Assembly: GCA_030765065.1 (NCBI GenBank)
Contig: CM060990.1
Coordinates: forward strand, 663,040,618 to 663,104,617
Direction of reading: 5' to 3'
From: Deroplatys truncata
Lineage: Eukaryota > Arthropoda > Insecta > Mantodea > Mantidae
Length of the DNA stretch: 64,000 bases
Below the pieces are notes generated by a model. The model did no database searches. It was not told the DNA's origin and saw nothing but the letters and a program-made list of their open reading frames with translations. This document shows, piece after piece, positions 22,148-31,614 of this stretch; positions within the stretch are counted from its first letter, which is position 1, and the number at the start of each line of letters is the position of its first letter. The position numbers and the translations under genes are program-made.

Positions 22148-24473
22148 TATTTTACATCGCTTTAACTCCTTGGTCATATCGCGACGGATCTGTTGGTGGA
22201 TAACTCTTAGAACAATATGTGATGGACAGTTAGCCTTCTAGGTCTCATCCCTGTAACCTCCCGCTCCGTCACGTGTCACAGAGACCCTAGCACATAGCTA
22301 CCGAATCTTCTGCTTCGTGCCGTGCAGACGACATTAGGGTGCCGTCCAGTCCAACCGCCCCCCCCATATAAAGGCGGACAATTGGCCTTCTAGATATCAT
22401 CCCTATAACCACCTGCTTCATGCCGTGCAGACGACATTAGGGTGCCGTCCAGTCTAACTGCCCCCCCCATATAAAGGCGGACAATTGGCCTTCTAGATCT
22501 CATCCCTATAACCACCTGCTTCGTGCCGTGCAGACGACATTAGGGTGCCGTCCAGTCCAACCGCCCCCCCCCATATAAAGGCGGACAATTGGCCTTCTAG
22601 ATCTCATCCCTATAACCACCTGCTTCATGCCGTGCAGACGACATTAGGGTGCCGTCCAGTCTAACTGCCCCCCCCATATAAAGGCGGACAATTGGCCTTC
22701 TAGATCTCATCCCTATAACCACCTGCTTCGTGCCGTGCAGACGACATTAGGGTGCCGTCCAGTCCAACCGCCCCCCCCCATATAAAGGCGGACAATTGGC
22801 CTTCTAGATCTCATCCCTATAACCACCTGCTTCATGCCGTGCAGATGGCATTAGGGTGCCGTCCAGTCCAACCGCCCCCCCCCATATAAAGGCGGACAGT
22901 TAGCCTTCTAGATCTCATCCCTATAACCACCTGCTTCATGTCATGCAGACGACATTAGGGTGCCGTCCAGTCCAACCGCCCCCCCCCATATAAAGGCGGA
23001 CAGTTAGCCTTCTAGATCTCATCCCTATAACCACCTGCTTCGTGCCGTGCAGACGACATTAGGGTGCCGTCCAGTCCAACCGCCCCCCCCCACATAAAGG
23101 CGGACAGTTAGCCTTCTAGATCTCATCCCTATAACCACCTGCTTCATGTCATGCAGACGACATTAGGGTGCCGTCCAGTCCAACCGCACCCCCCATATAA
23201 AGGCGGACAGTTAGCCTTCTAGATCTCATCCCTATAACCACCTGCTTCGTGCCGTGCAGACGACATTAGGGTGCCGTCCAGTCCAACCGCCCCCCATATA
23301 AAGGCGGACAGTTAGCCTTCTAGATCTCATCCCTATAACCACCTGCTTCATGTCATGCAGACGACATTAGGGTGCCGTCCAGTCCAACCGCCCCCCCCAT
23401 ATAAAGGCGGACAGTTAGCCTTCTAGATCTCATCCCTATAACCACCTGCTTCATGCCATGCAGATGGCATTAGGGTGCCGTCCAGTCCAACCGCCCCCCC
23501 CATATAAAGGCGGACAATTGGCCTTCTAGATCTCATCCCTATAACCACCTGCTTCGTGCCGTGCAGACGACATTAGGGTGCCGTCCAGTCCAACCGCCAC
23601 CCCCATATAAAGGCGGACAGTTAGCCTTCTAGATCTCATCCCTATAACCACCTGCTTCATGCCATGCAGATGGCATTAGGGTGCCGTCCAGTCCAAACGC
23701 CACCCCATATAAAGGCGGACAGTTAGCCTTCTAGATCTCATCCCTATAACCACCTGCTTCAGTCATGCAGATGGCATTAGGGTGCCGTCCAGTCCAACCG
23801 CCACCCCCATATAAAGGCGGACAGTTAGCCTTCTAGATCTCATCCCTATAACCACCTGCTTCAGTCATGCAGATGGCATTAGGGTGCCGTCCAGTCTAAC
23901 CGCCGCCCCCATATAAAGGCGGACAGTTAGCCTTCTAGATCTCATCCCTATAACCACCTGCTTCATGCCATGCAGATGGCATTAGGGTGCCGTCCAGTCC
24001 AACCGCCCCCCCCATATAAAGGCGGACAGTTAGCCTTCTAGATCTCATCCCTATAACCACCTGCTTCATGCCGTGCAGATGGCATTAGGGTGTCGTCCAG
24101 TCTAACCGCCGCCCTCACACAGGAAGGCGGACAGTTAGCCTTCTAGGTCTCATCCCTGGAAATGCCATCTTGCTTCGTCACATGCCCACAGAGACCCCCA
24201 GCGCATAGCAGCCGGATCTTCTGCTTCGTGCCGTGCAGGTGGCGTTAGGGTGCCGTCCAGTCTTAACTGCTTACATTGTCTGTAGATAGATGGCATAGCA
24301 TTCGCTATTACCACTTATTTTTCATTTTACCATTGTTTTAAACTTAAGGTGGAACTTTGAGTCGTGGTATTAAATATCCAATCCGGTATTTACCTTGGCG
24401 ACTGAGGAAAACCACGAAAAAACCTCAGAGAGATTGGTAGGCTCACGAGATGTGAACCCGGGACCTCCCAAAT
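22148..24473 (-). mobile_element. SINE whose internal segment is tandemly amplified
   Basis: The outer parts are a single SINE on the minus strand. At the right, 24290-24473 carries the linker and B-box side (gtgaacccgggacctccc) and gtatttaccttggcgac. At the left, 22148-22200 carries the 3' end (gctttaactccttggtcata). Both flanks match the 520-bp SINE at 3727-4246. The A-box end of the head is missing. Between the flanks the body is repeated about 19 times. Confidence 0.75.
22270..24270. repeat. Minisatellite array, ~103-bp unit, about 19 copies
   Basis: The unit starts ggcggacagttagccttcta and contains catccctataaccacctg, cttcatgccgtgcaga, cattagggtgccgtccag and a poly-C stretch before atataaag. 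Successive start points are 102-105 bases apart (22373, 22476, 22580, and so on), so copies are closely similar. The first and last copies hold about 55-60 extra bases (with cacagagaccc and gcgcatagc/agcacatagc) that every internal copy lacks. Confidence 0.95.
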
Positions 24474-25861
24474 CATGATCGATTTTAAGATATAACTCAG
24501 GGATTGCTATTATAACAAGTATAGGTTTTCCATTTTGCAATACAAAAATAACTGTAAGAGACATTTTACAGATTTTATGGAAATGGTAAATACACCGGCC
24601 TTTTCTATCATGAAATAGAGAAATTTCACTTCAACTGCTTGTTTTTAAGTTTATTTTGCTAAATACCTTCGTTATGCCGCCAACATTTCTTAAACGTCGT
24701 GAATTATAGTGCCATTCACAATGTAAACTAAACTAAAATGTAGCACGAAATGCTGGCAGTTACGTTAGATAAGGTAATTAATGTGACATTCGGTCAAATA
24801 TCTTGAATTGCGTTGTTATTTCGTGTGTCCCCAGATTTTTGGTGTTGATATTCGCGAATTGTTTGATTATTTTCTCAGGTTGTTTTTCATTTAACTGACC
24901 TGGTTGTATAACAATCAGAGGCGTAGCTGCGGAGGGGTTTTGGAGGTTGGAATCCCCCTTCCTGAAATAAATGTACAAATTAATAGCAAAAATAACTATT
25001 AAAATGATAGCATCATTTTAGATTGGCGGGAACAAGATACTTCCTAATCGTATCACTGGTAGCGCTATATTTGCGCCGCATGTCTTGGACAACATGACCA
25101 AACATGACATGACAACAGGAACTGTACTTTAGATGGCGTGAGTACAACCATGTTAAGATATCGGGAACATGTTTTCGTTCCGGTTTTAGATTTGAGTGGT
25201 TTCCAAATGACTATAATATCTCCCAGTTTAGAACATAACTAGAAATCGTATTTTACAGTGAAACAAAATATCCTGCAGCCGTAATATAAAATGCTTCACA
25301 GTGATCATTAATTCTCATGCCACAACTCATTTGCAGCTTCGAATACGCAAGACATCCTATGCTAATTTTAATTCCAATTGCTGCACCTTAATCTGTGAAT
25401 ATAAATCGATTTGGCAAATATGCCGTTCTTGTATCTTCGTTGAAGTAACTGGAAGAAGCAAAGGGAAATCGAATAAGTTACCTTAGGAGTGAGTTTAGAA
25501 GTAGATGTGATCTCTTCAATAGCTTGTGCCCACCTCTTTTAGGTGTTTTACTTTTATAGGCAAATCGCGTTATGAACAAAGAAAACGTAGCCATGTTTTC
25601 GCTCAAGCACATGCAAAGTGGGAACTGCCAACCTATATGAAAATGTGAAATCCCCTAAAAATGCGATGCGCTGTTGTTACTACTAATTCTTCTTCTTCGT
25701 TTGTTTCCGCTGAAAAAACGCAACGCATTGATAGTAAGAAACACTATCCACCAAAATTGTAATTTTTGTATTGTTTTTGTGAAAGTTTGTTATATTAATA
25801 TGTTATTTCCATTAAATAGAGAAGTTCCTTTATTGTAACCGTGGTAGATAGTTAACGCAAA
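24474..25861. other. No recognised gene
   Basis: A cagaggcgtagctgcggagg sequence at 24914 resembles the start of hAT or similar elements with CAGxGGCGTAGC ends, but no partner end was seen. Otherwise unassigned AT-rich sequence. Confidence 0.4.
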
Positions 25862-26612
25862 CTTACATAAAAAAACCTAACCTAAGGCTAACCTTCCGTG
25901 AATTCAGAAACGTAAGCATATATATAAAAAAAGCTAAACCTAACCTAACCTCCCGTGATTCAGAAACCTAAGCTTAGGAACGCACGCTCGCTTCGCTCCC
26001 GTGCTTTGATGTAACCACTGGTAACTAATTAAAACAAGCTTATATAAAAAAAAACTAAACCTAACCTAACTTAACCTCCCGTGAACCAGAAACCTAAGCT
26101 TAGGAATTCAGAAATGTAATTCATGAATTCAGAAACGTGAGCTTATATAAAAAAAACTAAACCTAACCTAACCTCCCGTGAACCAGAAACCTAAGCTTAG
26201 GAATTCGGAAACGTAAGCTTATATAAAAAAAAGCTAAACCTAACCTAACCTCCCGTGAACCAGAAACCTAAGCTTAAAAACGCACGCTCATTTCGCTCGC
26301 GTGGTTTGATGTAACCACTGGTAACTAATTAAAACAAGCTTATATAAAAAAAAACTAAACCTAACCTAACCTCCCGTGAACCAGAAACCTAAGTTTAGGA
26401 ATTCAGAAACGTAAGCTTATAAAAAAAAGCTAAACCTAACCTAACCTCCCGTGAACCAGAAACCTAAGTTTAGGAATTCAGAAACGTAAGCTTATAAAAA
26501 AAAGCTAAACCTAACCTAACCTCGCGTGAACCAGAAACCTAAGCTTATATAAAAAAAAAACTAACCTAAACCTAACCTTCCGTGAATTCAGAAACGTAAG
26601 GTTATATAAGAT
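25862..26612. repeat. Satellite-like tandem repeat with CCTAA motifs
   Basis: About nine copies of a 65-90-bp unit: taaacctaacctaacctccc, gtgaaccagaaacctaagct, taggaattcagaaacgtaag, and cttatataaaaaaaa. A longer variant adding cgcacgctcgcttcgctc and gtaaccactggtaactaatt occurs twice, at 25980 and 26280, giving a ~300-bp higher-order step. Each unit contains two to three CCTAA pentamers, the insect telomeric word, but not long pure runs. Confidence 0.9.
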
Positions 26613-26994
26613 CCCTCGGCTACGCCCTGTGGTCGTTTCCGCAGTTGCCGTGCTTTGGTGGCATTGCGTTAGTCAAGAGTATGACATAGAGTGACATCTG
26701 TTGAGCTACTGTTTTACATAGAGTGTCATCTGCTGGAAATATACGACATCATCGTTATCCCTGTGGAAGATGCAAGTAGAGCAGAATGTCGATCGATTTA
26801 TTTAAATATTTCAATTCAGGATTAATTCATATTTATCGTCTGAATTTGTATGAAAAACGTTTAAAACATGGATCCCCATACATAACCCCTCTTAATATTT
26901 TCTTGCTGATAAATGCTGATAATTATGTGAAGTTTAAAAGCGTGAAATATCACGGAATGAAACTTTTTGTGTACAATATACATACTTGGAGAGG
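26613..26994. other. No recognised feature
   Basis: An open frame runs 26786-27070 into the adjoining SINE; its content is not recognisable and I do not call it a gene. Confidence 0.4.
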
Positions 26995-27286
26995 TAGAAA
27001 CAGACCACTGAGAAATTCAGTGCCAAAGCACTTGAACGACGGATCTTTCGTTTTCGTCCGGTTGCTCTAACCACTGAGCTACCATGGCAACACGCCGGTA
27101 CGACATTAAATTCCCCAACTGACTCGTTTTCCCCGGTAAACCACAAGGTGATCTCAAATTATTTTGAGATGACATACTCCAATGGCGACTTAACGTTGTA
27201 AGTACTTTGAGTCCAGAGTTTCATAGTGTAACCAATTATTGATTGTCCTAATAGTTGGTGAAACTATTGATTGTCACAATAGTTGG
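26995..27286 (-). mobile_element. SINE of the TAGCTCAGTTGG type (family D)
   Basis: The minus strand reads gttgccatggtagctcagtg (A-box side) and a damaged B-box side with the gtccgttcaa-like text. Upstream blocks read ggtttaccggggaaaacgag and atctcaaaataatttgaga. It abuts a TTAA element, with the plus-strand copy of the same family on the other side. Confidence 0.7.
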
Positions 27287-28168
27287 TTAAGGGGACCAGG
27301 TACTCCGAAATGGTCAAAAATCACAATTTTTGTTTTAGGCACTAATAAAATCTCTATTATTTCCAGTTTCAGAAAATATATACTTTTGGGGGTTAAGATG
27401 TTTTAGAACATTTTTGTATCTTTCAACAACGAACGACTATATCATGCCCAGCGAGCAGTTCAGCAATTAACAAAAGAGACCAGGACCAAGAGAAGGTAAT
27501 CAGAAAAGCTGAAGCAATCCAGGAATGAAGGTGCAGATGATTATGACCCTGGAATGTACTGAAGTGTGTCAGAATTTTAATGTTCAACCTTTAAATTCAG
27601 TTTTCTCAAAACAACGTTTTTGGATACTTGTGTACCTTTTTCTCAGAAATTATGAAAGGTAGTGAGCTGAAATTTTCAGTACATGTATACAAAACATAGT
27701 TAAACTTTCTGAACCTCAATCATAATTTTATAATGTATATTAGTGGTATTAAAAAAGCAACAACATTGCAAGTTTTCCACATTTTTACTTTTTTGACTTT
27801 GCAATTTTTTTTTCAGTTTCTAGTGAACTGATACAAATAACTAAATAATTGAGGTTCAGAAGATATCTGATTATACTAAGAACAAGCATGCAAAAGTGTG
27901 ATTCTGTATTGCAAGTAGTATCAGAGAAAAAGGTACATGAATTCACATGTTTTAAGAGTAAATTTTATTATTTTTCTGCTGAATGAAATAATGTTTACGG
28001 ACTCAACTACATAAGCTATCAATGCAAAAAACACTTGTAATAATTGTCATAATTTATAGAGTAATTCATAAAAATTTCAAGAAAAACCATTCAGAACGTT
28101 AGGAGCAGTGGTAATTTAACACACTTCGGGTGTAATTTCCATGTGTTCAGACTATCTTATCCCCTTAA
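27287..28168. mobile_element. TTAA-flanked DNA transposon, non-autonomous (GGGGA-type)
   Basis: TTAA at 27287-27290 and 28165-28168. The element begins ggggaccaggtactcc and ends gactatcttatcccc, so the terminal GGGGA is inverted. The 874-bp interior has no transposase. Rejoining the flanks at TTAA gives continuous SINE sequence comparable with 58700-58740, which supports exact insertion at TTAA. Most of the right half is repeated in inverse orientation at 12726-13197. Confidence 0.8.
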
Positions 28169-28440
28169 ACTATGAAGCCGGGACTTGAAGTATTTGTGAC
28201 ATTGTAAGTCGCCATTGGGGCAGATCATCTCAAAATGACTTGAGATCACCTTGGTTTACCGGGGAAAATGCGAGGCAGTTGGGGAATTTATTGTCGTACC
28301 GGCGTGTTGCCATGGTAGCTTAGTTGGTTAGAGCACCCGGATGGAAACCGGAAGATCCGTGATTCAAATCCTGACTATGGTATTGAATTTTTCAGTCTGA
28401 TTCTACCTTTCCATCCTTGTCCTACACACGGCTTGCGTGG
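28169..28440 (+). mobile_element. SINE of the TAGCTCAGTTGG type (family D)
   Basis: Blocks in order: actatgaagccgggacttga, cattgtaagtcgccattggg, ctcaaaatgacttgagatc, ggtttaccggggaaaatg, then the tRNA-like head with tggtagcttagttggttaga and gattcaaatcctgac, ending gaatttttcagtctgattc. The head keeps A- and B-box wording. It is in inverted orientation to 26995-27286. Confidence 0.8.
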
Positions 28441-29424
28441 AAGAACAATTAATTGCCTATATACATAATTACCCCAAACTTTGGTTTTTTCCCGATATAA
28501 GTAACGCTATTTCTGTTTGCATAAAAGAAAGATCTCTTTTAAGACAAGCATGAGAACTGTTTGGGATAGTAGTGCAAAGTAATGGAAGATATAGCTTTAG
28601 TGAGCAATGGGTTATCTGCAACTTGTTGCAGTTTTTCTACGTTTTACCATGAATATTTTATTGTAGCGTGTAATTACAGACCGTTCATTCCAGAGCTGAA
28701 GGAGGCGTTTATGTTCCCGACGAGTGTGTGTTTACGTGTAAATATTGCAGTGTATGAAATTAACTGAAAATGCAGAGTCAAAGGTAAAGAGCACTGCAAA
28801 CATTTTAAAGTGCTCAAGAAAAGGGAATGAAACGGTATTTTGGAGACACTCAGCAAGTTACACGGAATTGAAGATAGGGAAGAATTTATGCAAACATATT
28901 TTTGCAGACAAACACTTGGAGAAATTAAAAGTAGTAGTTGCTCGTCAGAATACATTTTAGTTGTTCACAAAATTGTAGAATCAGATAGGGCCGGCTTAAG
29001 GGGGTGTCGAGCCGTGCCACTGCCCAGGGCGACGGGTTTTGGGTGTGAGAATCTTAAACCATGAACAAGATAATTTTGAAAATACCACGGAACTACAAAT
29101 CGTGGTTCAACTCTAGCGACATTCTGGAGATTTTTTGCTATAAAACTGGTGACAAATGAAGCGCCAAAGTTGGTCACTTCGGATGTGACTCTCATTGTTG
29201 ATTATCATCAAAACATTCCTTGCACGGCAGTGTTCAACAATAAGCATCACGTTTATAAAGAGGAGTGTTTCAAGCCACTATAGATTTAACCCTTTCTCCT
29301 AGGGGTGGTAGCCGCAAATGATCTTTCGCGTGGTATCCCCTCCATTAGTACAAATGAATTTGAAAAGTAGGTTTTTCGTTTAACAACTGTCATTCTAAGT
29401 TGCTTCAAAATTCACTCATAGTTT
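28441..29424. other. No supported gene
   Basis: Short overlapping frames on both strands around 28582-29195 have no recognisable motif. A GC-richer patch at 28985-29045 may be another repeat end but lacks a second copy here. Confidence 0.4.
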
Positions 29425-29955
29425 AACTTAACAAGGAATACAATTCTACTCCAAGCATATTGCATGTTATTAATACTGTACACTCTTCCCTGTTAAAGGA
29501 GGTGTTCAAAGTGTCGTCCTTGCCTCTGGGTGCAATACTGTACTCGTCTCTGCACTGAATTTCGAATTCTTTCAACCCCCCCCCCGTATTATCTCGGAAT
29601 TCGTGACAAGCACGTACAATTCTCTGCTCCAGTGATTCAACGGGAGTGCTGTACACTACCCCATAGAGAAAAATCCAAAGGATTGGGGTCAGATGATCGT
29701 GGAGGCCAAGGTGCAGGCCCTCCTCGACCTATCCATCTTGGACCATATCTCCACGTTAGATGTCTTCTTATAATAGCAGCAAAGTGTGCCGGTGCTCCGT
29801 CGTGCATGTACCACATCCTCCGACGTTGCTCAAGGGGAAGCATCCTCAAGGAATTCACGTCAGTGGCGGATCATAACCACACATTCGCAATAAAAAATCT
29901 CGCACACGGCTTCTTTGCTGACCCATGTTTACTGGAACTTTTTAATTCTTTTTAA
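29425..29955 (-). pseudogene. Tc1/mariner transposase, C-terminal part (DD41D-type)
   Basis: On the minus strand the frame from about 29858 reads QRRRMWYMHDGAPAHF, then RWIGRGGPAPWPPRSSDPNP and LDFSLWGSV. The second catalytic aspartate is in HDGAPAHF and the third in NPLDF; 41 residues separate them, the DD41D spacing described for one IS630-Tc1-mariner lineage. A change of frame near 29645 leads into TPVESLEQRIVRACHEF, the usual C-terminal helix. The N-terminal DNA-binding part and the first aspartate are absent. It is followed by the right terminus of the same fold-back family (29956-30142), identifying the likely autonomous relative of the elements at 1, 13599 and 15910. Confidence 0.75.
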
Positions 29956-30142
29956 ATGCGAACCTACAATTAGAGTCATATTAAATTGATCCTAAAATGA
30001 CCATCACAACGTCCTCCAAATAAAACACGACTAATTGCATTTATTTTCCACATAATATCAAGCATCTTTTATTAAAGACATTTTTTTTCTACAACGCTTA
30101 GCTTTGGTATTGTACAGTCTCAACTTAAATGGTCCAAAGTAC
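29956..30142. mobile_element. Right arm of the mariner-type element
   Basis: Contains gaccatcacaacgtcctcc, cgactaattgcatttatttt and gtctcaacttaaatggtcc. The left arm expected near 29300-29420 was not found, so the copy is truncated on that side. Confidence 0.7.
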
Positions 30143-30549
30143 AGCGTTTTAGGGCAAGAACGAAGTAATGTGTAAATTGAATTGTAGTTGAGAGTATGGA
30201 TGGTCTGAAATAGGGATGCGACGGTCATTTTCGAGTAACGGTTGTAACTGCCGTAGTTACATTGCGTTAACGGTTATATGCAACGGTTACCAGCAGTAAT
30301 TAAGTTTGTTTTCATGGTTATCACTTCACAGCTACATAGTATTGCCGGTTACCAGTAACGATTATATGTAATTATCGCGTCTCACGCCTAAGGCCCGGTT
30401 TCACAGTATAAGCTTAAACTTCGAATCGGGCTTAACCAGAGAGTTAAGCTACAGCTGAGTTTTACAGTGCGTAGTTCAAGCGCTAAGCCAAGATTATACG
30501 GGACTCGACTTAAACCGTACTGAACTGCGGTTTACGTTAAGGAGTCGCC

Positions 30550-30990
30550 ATGTTATCTGATGACGACGATTTTAGTGACGAGGAAATGCAAATTATTTTA
30601 AACCATATCCACAACAGAAGACGGCCTAAAGTGTTTAGGATGCGTCCAAATCATTTCCACATATGGAATGACCGAGAATTCTACGAGAGGTTTCGGTTAA
30701 GTAAAGAGTCTGCGATGATGGTTCTAGAGATTATTGATGATGCAATTAAACATAAAACAGACTGGTAAGTAAAACTTAGTATTAAATTTATTCTTACACA
30801 TTTATAATATACTTTATCGCTCATAAGGTATTATTACTTTACATTTCAGGAACAAAGCCCTCTCGTCAGAAGCGATGCTTCTTTTGACGCTGAGGTTACA
30901 TGCAAGTGGAAGCATGCTAATTGCAGCTGGAGATTTTTCCGGCGTCTCAAAATCTACAGCATGCAGGGTTGTGAAAATTGTTTCACATCC
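30550..30990 (+). pseudogene. Harbinger transposase, N-terminal two exons
   Basis: Exon 1 starts at ATG 30550 (MLSDDDDFSDEEM) and runs through FRMRPNHFHIW and FYERFRLSKESAMMVLEIID to 30764, where gtaagt follows. Exon 2 begins after ttacatttcag at 30850 and continues in phase: NKALSSEAMLLLTLRLHASG, then FSGVSKSTACRVVKIV. The pattern (RFRLSK..., L..LRF.A.G, D..GVS.ST..R....V) is the helix-turn-helix region of PIF/Harbinger transposases. About 140 residues remain; the DDE catalytic domain has been deleted near 30990. The ATG and consistent splice phase support the model; the protein cannot be a working transposase. Confidence 0.8.
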
Positions 30991-31350
30991 ATCAATTTGG
31001 ACACCAATTAATTCCTTTATTTCCTCGTCGTTTGGCGTAATTAACGATGGCACAGCCGGACCTCCACCTGTACCTCGAATAGCACATTTCTCGCCAGCGT
31101 ATTTCTTTTTTGTAACTTTCTTCAAATTGTCATATTTCTTTCTCAACACGGTAGCATCTCTGTATATTATTCGCTCTTTGCATTGAATAACTCAGCAATT
31201 TCCTTCCACGTTTGGTTCTTCCTGCTCCACAGTACCTTATCAGATTGCTTGCACTCTATTATGAGTTTATACTGCTTTACAATTTCTAACTGAATGCTAA
31301 CTTGTTGAGAAGTGAAGTTAGCAGTACGTTGGCTCTGATTTTTATGTCAT
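30985..31350 (-). pseudogene. Harbinger-partner Myb/SANT-like protein, frameshifted
   Basis: On the minus strand from about 31350: SQRTANFTSQQVSIQLEIVK, QYKLIIECKQSDKV, then NQTWKEIAELFNAKSE. A frameshift follows near 31185 and the reading continues RDATVLRKKYDNLKKVTKKK, YAGEKCAIRGTGGGPAVPSL. The trihelix/Myb-like wording (NFT...L..IV..Y...IE.K..D, W..IA..FN, LRKKYDNLKK) and the proline-glycine TGGGP block are characteristic of the DNA-binding protein encoded by many animal Harbinger elements together with the transposase. Convergent orientation with the transposase and shared terminal repeats support this. Frameshift and loss of its C-terminus make it non-functional. Confidence 0.75.
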
Positions 31351-31614
31351 TTTAATGTATGTATCTTAATAACCTATAAAACCTTATTTCAGGAACAGCG
31401 TCGCCATAAACAAATGATGGGAATTCGCTCGATGCGCATGCGCAAACGTTACCAACTTTAAAGTTCCGAGGAGTTGTTCAGCTCAGTAAAGCCAAACGTG
31501 GTTGCCCTACTGTAAAACTCGCAAAGCTTTAACCAAAGATTAAGTTTTGTTTAAGCTGCGTTCGTAGCTTAGTAAAGGCTCGACTTAAGCCTGAACTGTG
31601 AAACCGGTTCTTAA

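Larger units (their letters stand above)
30389..31614. mobile_element. PIF/Harbinger element, internally deleted
   Basis: Inverted ends ggcccggtttcacagt (30392) and actgtgaaaccggttct (ending 31611), with TAA at both sides (30389-30391 and 31612-31614), as expected for the 3-bp duplication of PIF/Harbinger. It is 1220 bp and contains the front of the transposase gene on plus and the partner Myb-like gene on minus. Confidence 0.85.

Noticed and set aside
22270-24270. CRISPR-like regular array
   Set aside because: Units are directly adjacent ~103-bp copies with no unique spacers, in a eukaryotic SINE context.
24914-24960. hAT-type start CAGAGGCGTAGC
   Set aside because: No inverted partner end or target duplication found.
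25862-26612. True telomere sequence
   Set aside because: CCTAA occurs only two or three times per unit, within a longer complex unit.
28985-29045. GC-rich patch, possible transposon end
   Set aside because: No second copy in the window and no inverted partner.
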